Positions 9,637 to 18,429 of a stretch of 63,840 nucleotides of DNA are shown piece by piece. The notes beneath the pieces were generated by a model, which saw nothing but the letters and a program-made list of their open reading frames with translations, made no database searches and had not been told where the DNA came from. The DNA is from Lachnospiraceae bacterium (GTDB lineage: Bacteria; Bacillota; Clostridia; Lachnospirales; Lachnospiraceae): assembly GCA_017437965.1 (NCBI GenBank), contig JAFRWN010000158.1, forward strand, positions 1-63,840, in the 5' to 3' direction. Every line of letters starts with the position of its first letter. The stretch's first letter is position 1. Made by a program: the position numbers and the translations under genes.

Positions 9637-9662
9637 GCCCGGACCGGATAACCGGTTCGGGC
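9637..9662. terminator. Intergenic hairpin between GH5 and DUF5662 genes
   Basis: An 11-bp GC-rich stem (GCCCGGACCGG against CCGGTTCGGGC, one wobble) with loop ATAA. Neither side has a clear T-run, so it may be a weak terminator or an mRNA-processing hairpin rather than a full stop. Confidence 0.4.
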
Positions 9663-9687
9663 CTTATTGCTCTTAACTATAATATTC

Positions 9688-10698
9688 TTATTTATTCAGT
9701 CCTACAAACCACTTTCCGCTGACTGAAAGTTCGTCCTCAGTCCAGCCTGTAAGCTTCTTACAGTCGGGCTTTATCATCGCGGAAGTTTCATTCTTGTTTG
9801 AAAGATTCCATACCGTGTAGCACAGTTTGTTTTCGTTGATAAAGTCGATCCAGCGGGCGGTCTCCACAAAATCAACATCACCCGAACCTGCTGCATCGCA
9901 GATACCATACTCGGTAACATAGATGCCGATGCCCTTCTTCAGAGCATATATTGCCTTATCCCTCAAGGACTGCTTATGGGTGGTAGCATAGAAATGAAGT
10001 GCATAAAGCATATTTTCAAACTCAAGCGGTGAGTCCGCTGCCTCGTCCACGCCCTGTGACCACATGGTCGTACCGCAGACAATGACACAGTCGGGCTTTG
10101 CCTTCCTGATCACCGGAATCACTTCGTTTGCATAGGCCTTGATCGAATCCCAGCTGCACTTTTTCTCGGGCCAGGTCTCACGGAGCTTCTGCCATTCGGG
10201 CTTGAACACTGCCCAGTCAACATCCATCGAAGGCTCGTTGCAGATTTCATAGATCACGTTATCATATTCCGAAAGCACGGGAACCATCTTTTCAAAGAAT
10301 TTAAGGGCCATGTCCTTGTGCATGTTGGGATCATAGTCAAAAAGTATATGCCAGTCAACCATTACGTAGATTCCGAGCTCTGCGCACTTCTTTACGCTTC
10401 TGATTATGATGTTTTCAAGTTCTTCCCTGTGTGCATCGCTGCCGTCAGAATATCCGTCATCACCGTCAGCGAAAGCAGAATACATTGCAAGGCGGAAAAG
10501 CTGCATTCCCCAGTTGTCAGCCATAAACTCAATAGCATCATCATTCACAAACTCGGGAAAACTGTTCATGTTATGTGTGGAAACTCCCTTAAGCTGCACA
10601 TAACTTCCGTCTTCTCCTACAAGATGTCCGTTCTTTACGCTAAGTTTTCCGTACTGTCCGAAAAGCGTCTTCTTTCCGTTTCTTTCAGTTGCTACCAT
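9688..10698 (-). CDS. GH5 family endoglucanase-like hydrolase, no signal peptide
   Basis: 336 residues from the ATG at 10698, chosen because GGAGGTGAG sits 5-6 nt upstream; an ATG five codons earlier lies inside that site. The protein is a GH5 (cellulase A) barrel: LKGVSTHNM near residue 37, the WHILFDYDP strand, acid/base Glu155 in NVIYEICNEPS, the ALHFYATTHK strand and nucleophile Glu263 in YVTEYGICD. GH5_2 enzymes are normally secreted, but no signal peptide, linker or binding module is present. It may act on imported oligosaccharides, as may the neighbouring GH113 enzyme. A TTGCAA/TAAATT pair just upstream (minus strand) is a possible promoter. Confidence 0.88.
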   Translation of the reverse strand: MVATERNGKKTLFGQYGKLSVKNGHLVGEDGSYVQLKGVSTHNMNSFPEFVNDDAIEFMADNWGMQLFRLAMYSAFADGDDGYSDGSDAHREELENIIIRSVKKCAELGIYVMVDWHILFDYDPNMHKDMALKFFEKMVPVLSEYDNVIYEICNEPSMDVDWAVFKPEWQKLRETWPEKKCSWDSIKAYANEVIPVIRKAKPDCVIVCGTTMWSQGVDEAADSPLEFENMLYALHFYATTHKQSLRDKAIYALKKGIGIYVTEYGICDAAGSGDVDFVETARWIDFINENKLCYTVWNLSNKNETSAMIKPDCKKLTGWTEDELSVSGKWFVGLNK

Positions 10699-10786
10699 GG
10701 GTCTCACCTCCATAAATCATTAGCTTTAATTTACCATAGATTATCACAAGTTGCAATGTATTTTTCTGTCAAAAAATGGTATTATC

Positions 10787-11788
10787 CTACTTTTTTATCA
10801 TCTTATTTACAAGAGTTCTTTCTTTTCTGAGATTATTCTTTATGACATTCAGCCTTCCGAATACCTCATCGAGATCGACAGGAGAATATACTCCTCTTGT
10901 TTTTAAAGCAAGCATATTGATTCTGATAAATTCCATCGGCGGATCCATATCCTGCTCATTTTCAAGATCGTTATCTGGGTCTTCATCCTTATAAATGCTT
11001 CTGAAACTGCGGTAAGCATCGATCACATCCTGAATTTCCTTTACAACGGTCGGAATCATCGAATTTACAAGAAACATCTGGTCTCTCGCATCTGCAGCAC
11101 GGCTCGAGATCATGGCCTCACCTACCATGCTTCCGACGAAGCTGAAGGCCAGAACATTTTCCGTTATAATTGACCAGTTGTCTGCGCTTTCCATATGGTC
11201 TATCGCCCTTTCACCCTGACCGAGCAATTGGTTTATTGCAGTGACAGCCTCATCGATTTCCTTGATCATGGTCTGCAGCTTCAGGTTTTTATGGTCAATC
11301 TCCATCTCATAACGATTGTCATCACCATATTTTTCCTTCATATAGGCACGTCTTGCCTTATAGGCCTTTTTTGTCTCAGTCAGAGCCTTCTGGCATATCA
11401 CTATCTTCTGATCGAGATTCTGCAGATTCATTTTTATGCTGTTCATCTCAACCTGGGCAAAAAGGCTGTCATTGTCGAGGTCAGCTCTCTTTTTCTCATA
11501 TTTTCCGCTGAAAACCGAGCAGATCTTCTTCCAGCTAAGTGAACTCAGTTCATCCTTTTCTATCTGGAGAGCCGCAAGCTTCTTTATCATCTTCTCGAAT
11601 TCTTCGCTCTCCTCAGCCTTCATTTTTCTGAAATCCTTCAGCTTTTTATTGAAGACCTCAACATCGGCTTCAAGCTGGGTAAGTTCCCTGTAGTCATCCT
11701 CATATTCGGGATCATACCCCTTTTCCTTCTCGGCCTGAGCTTCGTTTACGCCTTCCATTAAATATCTCATTGCTTCATTATATTCCAA
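10787..11788 (-). CDS. Coiled-coil protein of unknown function
   Basis: About 333 residues from a TTG start at 11788, chosen because AGGAGG lies 6 nt upstream and this start leaves a 10-nt gap to the preceding gene instead of an overlap. The sequence is mostly long amphipathic Lys/Glu helices (about residues 30-200, e.g. KKLKDFRKMKAEESEEFEKM), with a short hydrophobic patch near LAFSFVGSMVGEAMISS. There is no signal peptide and no catalytic motif. It follows the metallo-beta-lactamase-fold gene and the GLUG surface protein in one operon and might be a scaffold for them. I do not recognise the family. Confidence 0.65.
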   Translation of the reverse strand: MEYNEAMRYLMEGVNEAQAEKEKGYDPEYEDDYRELTQLEADVEVFNKKLKDFRKMKAEESEEFEKMIKKLAALQIEKDELSSLSWKKICSVFSGKYEKKRADLDNDSLFAQVEMNSIKMNLQNLDQKIVICQKALTETKKAYKARRAYMKEKYGDDNRYEMEIDHKNLKLQTMIKEIDEAVTAINQLLGQGERAIDHMESADNWSIITENVLAFSFVGSMVGEAMISSRAADARDQMFLVNSMIPTVVKEIQDVIDAYRSFRSIYKDEDPDNDLENEQDMDPPMEFIRINMLALKTRGVYSPVDLDEVFGRLNVIKNNLRKERTLVNKMIKK

Positions 11789-11798
11789 ATCCTGCCTC

Positions 11799-12752
11799 CT
11801 ATTCTGCCCTTGTAAGCTCCCCACCCTTATCGGCGAAATATATTATATTTCCATCGGTATCGGTACGCCGTACCGGGATTTTTTCTTTTTCAAAAAGCGC
11901 AAGTACTTCTTTGTGCGGATGTCCGTAGTCATTGTCTTTTCCGCAGCTGATGACCGCCTCCCTCGGATTTACCTGCTTTACAAATGCTTTAGAGTTTGCA
12001 TCGCTGCTGCCATGATGTCCTGCGATCAGGATATCACTTTTCAGCTTATTTCTGTAAGGGCCTTTAAGGATTTTTTCCTCGGCCTCATGCCCCGAGTCAC
12101 CCGTTATCATTATGCTTTTACCGTCATATGAAAGCCTCAGGGAAAGTGAAGTATCATTAAGGTTTTCGCTGTCTTCTATCCCTGAAGATATGATCGTAAA
12201 CTCTGCATCTCCAAGCGAAAAACTGTCTCCGGTCTCCGCAACCTTCTGCTCCGTACCCGTCTTTTCAGTAGCTGTGAACATTTTGCTTACGCTTGTTGTA
12301 TCAGGCTTTTTGCCGTTATGTATCACCATGCCAACATCATAGCTAACGATGATTTCAGACAATGAGCCGATATGGTCGGCATGGGGATGCGTCGCTACAA
12401 TATATTCAAGCCTCTCCACTCCGTTTTCATCGAGGAAAGTCTTGATCTTCTTTGTCGACTCCCTCGTTCCGCCGTCCACCATCATATATTTTCCGTCCGC
12501 GCCTATCACAGTGCAGCTTCCCTGTCCCACATCGAGCACCGCAACGAAAAAATCATGGCTGCCTGCCGCATTTTCCGAAACCGGTATCGGCTCGGGCACC
12601 TTGCTTCTACGGTATTTAATGTAGAAAAAGATGCAGGCGAGCATGGAAATGAAAAGCAGGATCGCCATAAGGGCAATCCTGCGTTTTCTCCTTTTCTCAG
12701 CCCTCTTTCTTGATGGCAATAAGTTCTTCGTTGTGACCTTTTGTACTTTCAT
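11799..12752 (-). CDS. Membrane-anchored metallo-beta-lactamase-fold hydrolase (ComEC C-terminal type)
   Basis: 317 residues. A Lys/Arg-rich N-terminus is followed by one membrane helix (about 27-46), then an extracytoplasmic metallo-beta-lactamase domain: AVLDVGQGSCTVI, the metal-binding THPHADHIGS (His122, His124, Asp126, His127), ITGDSGHEAE, LIAGHHGSSDANS and CGKDNDYGHPH. This is the pattern of the C-terminal domain of ComEC/Rec2, here without the channel domain, and such stand-alone proteins are common in Firmicutes. Natural substrates are unknown; nucleic acid or phosphodiester hydrolysis is inferred from the family. Its start overlaps the upstream gene by 56 nt. A later start would lose the basic anchor, so 12752 is kept. 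Confidence 0.82.
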   Translation of the reverse strand: MKVQKVTTKNLLPSRKRAEKRRKRRIALMAILLFISMLACIFFYIKYRRSKVPEPIPVSENAAGSHDFFVAVLDVGQGSCTVIGADGKYMMVDGGTRESTKKIKTFLDENGVERLEYIVATHPHADHIGSLSEIIVSYDVGMVIHNGKKPDTTSVSKMFTATEKTGTEQKVAETGDSFSLGDAEFTIISSGIEDSENLNDTSLSLRLSYDGKSIMITGDSGHEAEEKILKGPYRNKLKSDILIAGHHGSSDANSKAFVKQVNPREAVISCGKDNDYGHPHKEVLALFEKEKIPVRRTDTDGNIIYFADKGGELTRAE

Positions 12753-15333
12753 TCTTTCTGCTTGCAGAACCCGAGCAGTCGTTGATCGTATTGGTTCCTA
12801 CCGCATAGGCCGCAAAGCCTCCCGTACTGACTCCGACTTTTCCTTTATTATAGAGTTCTCCGCTTGCCTTTACATTGCTGCATTTGATCTTTTCAATGTA
12901 ACCGAAGGCTCCTCCGAGAAGTGTGTTGAATTCCGAGCTTACCTCGACCTTTCCGCTTGCGTTTGTGCTTGAATACTCAGACTCAAGGGACTTGCCCGTA
13001 ATTCCTCCCGCAAGTACCTGTGCGGTCTTTGCACGGGTTGCAGCAGCATTAACTGTGGTTTCAACACTGAATCCGCTGATCGTATTCTTCTTTTCTTCTC
13101 CTAAAAGACCGCCGACCCTGATTTCATTCAGGCCCTTGACATTTACGCTTCCTGAAACCTTTGTTCCGTTAAATCCGGATTCCGTTGCATAGCCTGCAAG
13201 TCCTCCAATGCAAAGAGGCTTAATTCCTTCTGCCGATTCGGCACCGAGCTCGGTAACAGTCTCGCTCTGTTCGGTCTTTGAGCCCGAAACATAACCGAAG
13301 GATCCGCCCGCATATATATGGCCCGAGGCCGTCACAATAAGCTTGGACCCGGTTTTGTTGTTCTTGTCGTTTCCGTTATAGAATGCTCCGGAAATTCCTC
13401 CGGTCATCGAGTAAACGTCTGCGGCGTTGCCTTCCGATGTGAGCTCAGCCTTTATCGTTGCACCGCTTACATTCATGCCGGTACTGTAGCCTGCCACACC
13501 GCCGGCATATGAATTTCCGGCTGTCTTAGTGTTTACTGTTCCGTCAATGCTTCCGCCGGAAACCTGTGTACTCTGCACATAGCCCGCAAGAAGCGCTGCA
13601 TCGTTTACGCCTGATTCATTTATCAGCTCGACAGAACCCGATACACTGCAGGAATCAAGCTTCGAATCACTGATTACGCCGACAAGAAGGCCTGCGGCAT
13701 TTCTGCTTCTTCCGCTGACTTTAAGCTTGCCCTTTATGCTGCATCCGGTAATCTCGGACTTTACAACATCGCCTGCAAGCACAGCTGATCTTACTTCGCC
13801 CGTGAATTTTCTTCCGGGAACAATGCTGCAGTTTTCCATGTTCAGTTTTGTGATTTTTGCTCCGCTTATGGCTCCGAAAAGGCCAAGCGTCACATTCTCC
13901 GAATATGAAGGCAGTTTCAGTGCTTCTGCCTGTGAGTTGATCACAAGGTTCTTTATCGTATGATCATTTCCGTCAAATTTCCCTTTGAAGGAATATACAA
14001 CGTTTTCGCTGTCACTTTTTTTGCAGAAATATCCGATCGGGGTCCAGTCGTTTCCGCCCAGATCGATATCATTTTCAAGTCTGAAGCATACATCCTTGAA
14101 ATCCACGCCTCTGTTGACTTCTTCGGACAGGAAAGCCAGCTCGCTGCCACAGGTGATCATGTAAGGTGATGCTTCGGAGCCGTTTCCTCCGGCAAATTTT
14201 CTGGCAACACTTCCGTCCCATGCAATGCCTCTGTCAGTCGGAACATACTCATCCATTGTTGATGATTTTACCGACTCGGGTGCCTTGGTATTGACAGGAG
14301 TGCCTGTAACCGACACGGTATTATTCTGCTTATGGTAGACATCATTTCCGTCCAGATTCTTGACATCATCCTTTATCAGTACGAAAAGAAGTATCAGAAG
14401 GACTACAACTCCGGCACTGAGAAGTACCAGGTCTCTTATTCTGTTTTTGGTTTCCCTGTTGGGATCTACAGGTTTTTTTTCTTTTACAGCCGGAAGCTCT
14501 GCAGTTTCCTGTGCAGCTGTTTCTGAAGCCGCTGCCTCAGTCTGTTCTTTTATTTCTTTTGCTAAAAGGCCCTGTTCTGCGAGAGCCTCTTCCTGTGCCC
14601 TCTTTATCTGGGCCTGAATTTCCGGATCGTTTACCGAAGGGAAGCCTTCGTTGTCTTCGGTAAGTTCTGCCACCTGCTCTGGTTCGGAAGGCTGTTCAGG
14701 TTCTGTAGGTTCCGGGGTGTTTACAGCTTCGGTAATTTCTGTAGTTTCAGCAAGTTTCTGGATTTCGGAAGTTTCTGAAGGCTCCTGGGTCTCAGTAGTT
14801 TCCGTAGGTTCTTCGGTTTTTTCGGGTTCCGGAGTTTCTTCAGCTTCTACCGGTTCTGAAGTTATCCCGACCTCTGCAAGCTCTTCAGACTCTACAGCTT
14901 TTGTGGATTCCGGAGATTCCTCGATTTTTACCGGTTCGGGTGAATCTTCAGCCTTTTCCGGTTCTGAAGCGTCCTCAGTCTTTGCAGGCTCTTCAGTCTT
15001 CGCAGGTTCTGAAGCTTCATGAAGTTCCTCTGCCTTCTGGGTTTCTGCCACCTGTATGGTTTCTTCCGGGCTTTCCTCTTCAGCCTCAGCCTCCGCTATC
15101 TTTCTTTCAAGCTCGGCTAAAGCCACGTCGGGATTGCTTGCGAGTACCCTTCTTGCCTTTTCAAGCTGTTTTCTTTCAGATTGTGAAATTGCGCCTTCTC
15201 CGACAAGGGGCTTGGGGACATAGAGATTTTTATCTGTGCCCTGTACCACGTCTGTGACTGTAGCTCCGCAGAAGCCGCAGAAGGTATCGGTGGGAAATAA
15301 ACGCTCACCGCAATTTTTACAAATTCTGGCCAT
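12697..15333 (-). CDS. Zinc-ribbon/transmembrane surface protein with GLUG repeats
   Basis: 878 residues from the ATG at 15333 (GAGG upstream). Residues 1-22 form a double-CxxC zinc ribbon (CKNC and CGFC). Residues about 85-235 are a degenerate repeat of Glu/Pro/Thr units such as SEPEKAEDSPEP. One membrane helix lies at about 300-320. Residues about 380-870 are a beta-helical ectodomain with GLUG-type repeats (GLFGAISGAKI, GGVAGYSTGMNV, GGLAGYATESG, GGLLGEEKK). The zinc ribbon and acidic repeats face the cytosol and the GLUG region the outside, so this is a single-pass protein with an adhesin-like exterior. GLUG repeats occur in many surface proteins; ligands are unknown. It heads an operon with the MBL-fold and coiled-coil genes. 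Confidence 0.8.
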   Translation of the reverse strand: MARICKNCGERLFPTDTFCGFCGATVTDVVQGTDKNLYVPKPLVGEGAISQSERKQLEKARRVLASNPDVALAELERKIAEAEAEEESPEETIQVAETQKAEELHEASEPAKTEEPAKTEDASEPEKAEDSPEPVKIEESPESTKAVESEELAEVGITSEPVEAEETPEPEKTEEPTETTETQEPSETSEIQKLAETTEITEAVNTPEPTEPEQPSEPEQVAELTEDNEGFPSVNDPEIQAQIKRAQEEALAEQGLLAKEIKEQTEAAASETAAQETAELPAVKEKKPVDPNRETKNRIRDLVLLSAGVVVLLILLFVLIKDDVKNLDGNDVYHKQNNTVSVTGTPVNTKAPESVKSSTMDEYVPTDRGIAWDGSVARKFAGGNGSEASPYMITCGSELAFLSEEVNRGVDFKDVCFRLENDIDLGGNDWTPIGYFCKKSDSENVVYSFKGKFDGNDHTIKNLVINSQAEALKLPSYSENVTLGLFGAISGAKITKLNMENCSIVPGRKFTGEVRSAVLAGDVVKSEITGCSIKGKLKVSGRSRNAAGLLVGVISDSKLDSCSVSGSVELINESGVNDAALLAGYVQSTQVSGGSIDGTVNTKTAGNSYAGGVAGYSTGMNVSGATIKAELTSEGNAADVYSMTGGISGAFYNGNDKNNKTGSKLIVTASGHIYAGGSFGYVSGSKTEQSETVTELGAESAEGIKPLCIGGLAGYATESGFNGTKVSGSVNVKGLNEIRVGGLLGEEKKNTISGFSVETTVNAAATRAKTAQVLAGGITGKSLESEYSSTNASGKVEVSSEFNTLLGGAFGYIEKIKCSNVKASGELYNKGKVGVSTGGFAAYAVGTNTINDCSGSASRKNESTKGHNEELIAIKKEG

Positions 15334-15361
15334 AGTTTTCCTCAAGATATATTAGTATTAC

Positions 15362-15487
15362 CGAGGGCGTCCCTCGAAAACCCTTCGGGTTTCCTCGGGC
15401 GCGTACTGTCGTACGCAAGTCTGAGATATAACACACCACCAGAGAGTAAACTCTCGTGGTGTGTTATATCTCATCCTTACGCCCTCG
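15362..15487. repeat. Nested inverted-repeat (cloverleaf-like) intergenic element
   Basis: A 126-nt unit closed by a perfect 9-bp pair, CGAGGGCGT at 15362-15370 and ACGCCCTCG at 15479-15487. Inside are four hairpins: CGAGGG-CGT-CCCTCG, AACCC-TTC-GGGTT, GCGTAC-TGTC-GTACGC, and a long 17+5-bp stem (15423-15472) with loop TAAA and a 2-nt bulge. It lies between the transformylase gene and the zinc-ribbon gene, both on the minus strand. The long stem could terminate transcription but lacks a T-run. The compact nested form suggests a small repetitive element or structured RNA. Confidence 0.6.
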
Positions 15488-15498
15488 TAGTTTTCGCG

Positions 15499-16674
15499 TC
15501 AGTGGTGGAAAAGTCTTATTCCTGTGAACGCCATATAGATTCCGTGGTCGTCACATGCCTTGATTACAAGGTCGTCCCTGATTGAGCCGCCGGGCTGTGC
15601 AATATATTTCACGCCGCTTCTGAAACCTCTCTCGATGTTGTCGGAGAAGGGGAAGAAAGCATCTGAACCAAGTGCAACATCGGTATTATGGGATATCCAT
15701 GCTCTCTTTTCTTCGGCAGTAAAGATTTCAGGCTTCTCAGCAAAGATTGCCTGCCACTTGCCGTCTGCAACGACATCCATATAGTCCTCACCGATGTAAA
15801 GGTCTATTGCATTGTCTCTGTCGGCACGTCCGATATTTTCAAGGAACTGAAGCCCCATTACCTTCGGGCTCTGACGAAGCCACCAGTTATCTGCCTTTGA
15901 TCCTGCAAGTCTTGTGCAGTGGATTCTTGACTGCTGGCCGGCACCGATACCGATAGCCTGTCCCTCTTTTGCGAAGCATACGGAATTGCTCTGGGTATAC
16001 TTAAGTGTGATAAGAGCAATGGTAAGATCCATTTTGGCAGAAATCGGAAGGTATTTATTTGCGGTAGGAACGTTTGCAAAAAGCATATCGTCAACAACCA
16101 GCTCATTTCTTCCCTGCTCGAAGGTGATACCGAAAACCTCTTTTCTTTCAAGCGGCTTCGGAACATAATTCTCATCGATCTTGATAATATTATAATTGCC
16201 TTTTTTCTTTGTTTTCAGGATTTCAAGTGCTTCGGGCTCATAGCCGGGTGCTATAACGCCGTCGGAAACCTCACGCTTGATCATGTTTGCAGTCGGAACA
16301 TCGCACACATCCGAAAGCGCAATGAAATCACCGAAGGATGACATTCTGTCTGCGCCTCTTGCTCTTGCATATGCACATGCAAGGGGTGAAAGCTCACCGA
16401 GGTCGTCTACCCAGTAAATTTTCTTAAGTGTATCAGAAAGCGGAGCACCTACTGCAGCACCTGCGGGTGAAACATGCTTGAAGGATGTTGCTGCAGGGAA
16501 TCCTGTTGCCGCCTTAAGCTCCTTTACAAGCTGCCAGCCGTTGAAAGCATCAAGGAAGTTGATGTAGCCGGGCTTTCCGTTCAAAACTTCAATCGGAAGC
16601 TCGCCATCTTCCATGAAAATTCTGGAAGGCTTCTGATTAGGATTGCAGCCATATTTAAGTTCAAGTTCTTTCAT
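15499..16674 (-). CDS. AICAR transformylase, stand-alone (PurH formyltransferase half)
   Basis: 391 residues matching only the formyltransferase part of PurH; it converts AICAR and 10-formyl-THF to FAICAR. Key motifs are [13 protein letters not shown] (catalytic Lys and His region), [10 protein letters not shown], the [18 protein letters not shown] segment (second catalytic His), SDAFFPFSD and [11 protein letters not shown]. The N-terminal MGS-like cyclohydrolase domain of bifunctional PurH (normally about 520 residues in all) is absent. That activity is supplied by the PurO-type gene 15 nt upstream on the same strand. ATG start, weak AAAGGAAAC ribosome site. Confidence 0.93.
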   Translation of the reverse strand: MKELELKYGCNPNQKPSRIFMEDGELPIEVLNGKPGYINFLDAFNGWQLVKELKAATGFPAATSFKHVSPAGAAVGAPLSDTLKKIYWVDDLGELSPLACAYARARGADRMSSFGDFIALSDVCDVPTANMIKREVSDGVIAPGYEPEALEILKTKKKGNYNIIKIDENYVPKPLERKEVFGITFEQGRNELVVDDMLFANVPTANKYLPISAKMDLTIALITLKYTQSNSVCFAKEGQAIGIGAGQQSRIHCTRLAGSKADNWWLRQSPKVMGLQFLENIGRADRDNAIDLYIGEDYMDVVADGKWQAIFAEKPEIFTAEEKRAWISHNTDVALGSDAFFPFSDNIERGFRSGVKYIAQPGGSIRDDLVIKACDDHGIYMAFTGIRLFHH

Positions 16675-16689
16675 TTCAGTTTCCTTTCA

Positions 16690-17397
16690 TTATTTATTCT
16701 TGTTGATTATCCTTGTCTCATATTTTCCTGTTGCGATATCGATATATCTTACAAACAGCGAAACCTTGTTGTCCTCATTAAGTGAGCTCCATACCTCCTC
16801 GGTGAACTCATCGATGTCTCCCTTAAGCTCAACAACTGTAGGCTCGCCGGAGTAACTGGGCAGAGGGTTTCCGTCTGTCATATAGGTATGGATGAAACGG
16901 CCGATGCCTGCCTTGGGATTTTCATAGGCATAGGTAAAGCGGTTACATGCAGCCGGGTCACCGTCATCGCTCTTAAGTATTGACATTGCAAAGTCATACT
17001 TGCCGTCTTCAATATTCATTATTCCGCTGATTCTGGGTGTAAAATTCGGAGCATCGGGCTCGAACTCGCGTGTTATTAAAGACTCTTCAAAGGTTTTTCC
17101 TTCCTTCATCAGATCATATATGGTATCGGTCTGATCACCGTTGGTAACAATGGTGGAATTTCCGAGCACTCTTACAGGTGCATAGATAATGAGGCTGGGA
17201 TCCTCAAGCTTTGCAGGATCAAAGGCTTCGGTTCTGATGCCCTCTCCTTCATTTACAAAAACACGGTTTCTGGAATTTGAGCTTCTGCCCATGATAAAAT
17301 AAGCGGTTACCGCATATTTTCCGTCCTTAGACCTTCCGATGATAATTCCTCTTCCGGGATAAACATTGCCTGAAAGCTCTTCTCTGATACTGATCAT
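16690..17397 (-). CDS. purO: IMP cyclohydrolase, PurO type
   Basis: 235 residues of the archaeal-type IMP cyclohydrolase family (PF07826), unrelated to the PurH cyclohydrolase domain. It closes FAICAR to IMP, the last step of the pathway. Visible signatures: YPGRGIIIGRSKDGKYAVTAYFIMGRSSNSRNR near the N-terminus (positions 13-45), the NGDQTDTIYD motif and EFEPDAPNFTPRISG. Directly upstream of the stand-alone AICAR transformylase, the two replace bifunctional PurH. RBS GGGCGG lies about 8 nt before the ATG. Confidence 0.88.
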   Translation of the reverse strand: MISIREELSGNVYPGRGIIIGRSKDGKYAVTAYFIMGRSSNSRNRVFVNEGEGIRTEAFDPAKLEDPSLIIYAPVRVLGNSTIVTNGDQTDTIYDLMKEGKTFEESLITREFEPDAPNFTPRISGIMNIEDGKYDFAMSILKSDDGDPAACNRFTYAYENPKAGIGRFIHTYMTDGNPLPSYSGEPTVVELKGDIDEFTEEVWSSLNEDNKVSLFVRYIDIATGKYETRIINKNK

Positions 17398-17450
17398 TTT
17401 TTATACCGCCCTTTTCTTTTTTTGATACAATTTTCACCGCTTCCTATAAT

Positions 17451-17478
17451 AAAAAGCGCAGGAACATAGTCCCGCGCT
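17451..17478 (-). terminator. Rho-independent terminator after BI-1 gene
   Basis: On the minus strand, a 9-bp stem AGCGCGGGA/TCCTGCGCT (one G-U) with a 6-nt loop, followed by TTTTTATT. It separates the BI-1 gene from purO. Confidence 0.7.
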
Positions 17479-17514
17479 TATTTTATCACAAATCAGTTCA
17501 ATATACAAGAAAAA

Positions 17515-18219
17515 TTATCTTCTTGATGACCTTGAATTACCAAGTATCTGAAGTACTCTGAGGAACAGACCGATGATATCAATATAGATATCAACAGCCG
17601 AATCAACCGCATTGTCAACTGTCTTCGGATATTCCTGGGATTTCCAGAAATCATAGCCGATGTAAAGGCTGAATGCTCCTGCACCAAACCATGCAGTGAT
17701 CATCTGGTCAATTCCGAGGAGCATACAGATCAGCTCGCTGATGATTACTCCAAGAAGGATTGCACAGAGAATTCCGCCAAGTCTTGAGAAGAAACCGGGA
17801 AATGCTGTAGAGAGAGCTATCATGCATGCGGTAATGATACCGGTGTAAAGAACCGCCTGTGTAACAACGGGTGAGCCGGCTCCGCCATATACCCATACGG
17901 AAGCAGCAACCACAATACCCAGCGGAAGTACCACGAGATTATAGCCAAGGAAACTGATCACCGGACTGTCCGATTTTCTCGATATCAGAATTCCGGCAAC
18001 ACACATGGCAAAGTAAATAATGTAGAAGAAAAAGCCGGTACTTAAAATAAAGTCAACAGCCCATTCCGTACAATACAGGCACATAAGAAGGTTTGCAAAA
18101 AGGCCGTAAAGAATTACTCCGCCCATTACCAGATTGTAGGTTCTGTCCTCAATAATGGTATCCGGAGGATTATACGCCATCATGCGTTCCTGTTTTCCGC
18201 TTTCAAAAATACTACTCAT
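17515..18219 (-). CDS. Bax inhibitor-1 (BI-1/YccA) family membrane protein
   Basis: 234 residues with seven hydrophobic helices. The N-terminal segment has RTYNLVMGGVILYGL, the usual beginning of a BI-1 domain. FFSRLGGILCAILLGVIISELI lies mid-protein and a charged YDFWKSQEY loop follows the IGYD segment near the C-terminus, with a short basic tail. BI-1 proteins are pH-sensitive ion-leak channels or modulators of membrane protein turnover; the role in Clostridia is not established. It is monocistronic, with its own promoter and terminator. Confidence 0.85.
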   Translation of the reverse strand: MSSIFESGKQERMMAYNPPDTIIEDRTYNLVMGGVILYGLFANLLMCLYCTEWAVDFILSTGFFFYIIYFAMCVAGILISRKSDSPVISFLGYNLVVLPLGIVVAASVWVYGGAGSPVVTQAVLYTGIITACMIALSTAFPGFFSRLGGILCAILLGVIISELICMLLGIDQMITAWFGAGAFSLYIGYDFWKSQEYPKTVDNAVDSAVDIYIDIIGLFLRVLQILGNSRSSRR

Positions 18220-18280
18220 ATTTCTTCCTTTCTGACGCCCGAGGCATCTTAAAATAAGGTATAAAACACTCTCGGCTTAC

Positions 18281-18309
18281 AGTATACTATATTTTCGGGA
18301 AAAATACAA
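18281..18309 (-). promoter_or_regulatory. Candidate promoter for BI-1 gene
   Basis: Minus-strand TTGTAT (18309-18304) and TATACT (18286-18281) with a 17-nt spacer, 62 nt before the start codon. Confidence 0.5.
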
Positions 18310-18343
18310 ATTTATTTTTTATTAAGATTTAAGAGAAAATACA

Positions 18344-18372
18344 TTGCATATACTCTGTTTTTGTTTTATAAT
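18344..18372 (+). promoter_or_regulatory. Promoter of glnA
   Basis: TTGCAT at 18344-18349 and a perfect TATAAT at 18367-18372, spacer 17. The transcript would begin near 18379. Confidence 0.75.
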
Positions 18373-18389
18373 ATTTTCATAATCATTTT

Positions 18390-18408
18390 TGCAGGCATGG
18401 GGCCTGCA
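18390..18408 (+). promoter_or_regulatory. 5'-UTR hairpin of glnA
   Basis: A 7-bp stem TGCAGGC/GCCTGCA with loop ATGGG, about 10 nt into the predicted transcript and 6 nt before the AGGAGG site. It could affect message stability or translation; it is too small for a known glutamine riboswitch. Confidence 0.45.
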
Positions 18409-18429
18409 TCTTACCAGGAGGTATTTATA

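Noticed and set aside
14651..15022. Ser/Val-rich open frame on the plus strand
   Set aside because: It is the antisense of the Glu/Pro/Thr repeat region of the zinc-ribbon surface protein; no ribosome site and composition explained by the other strand.
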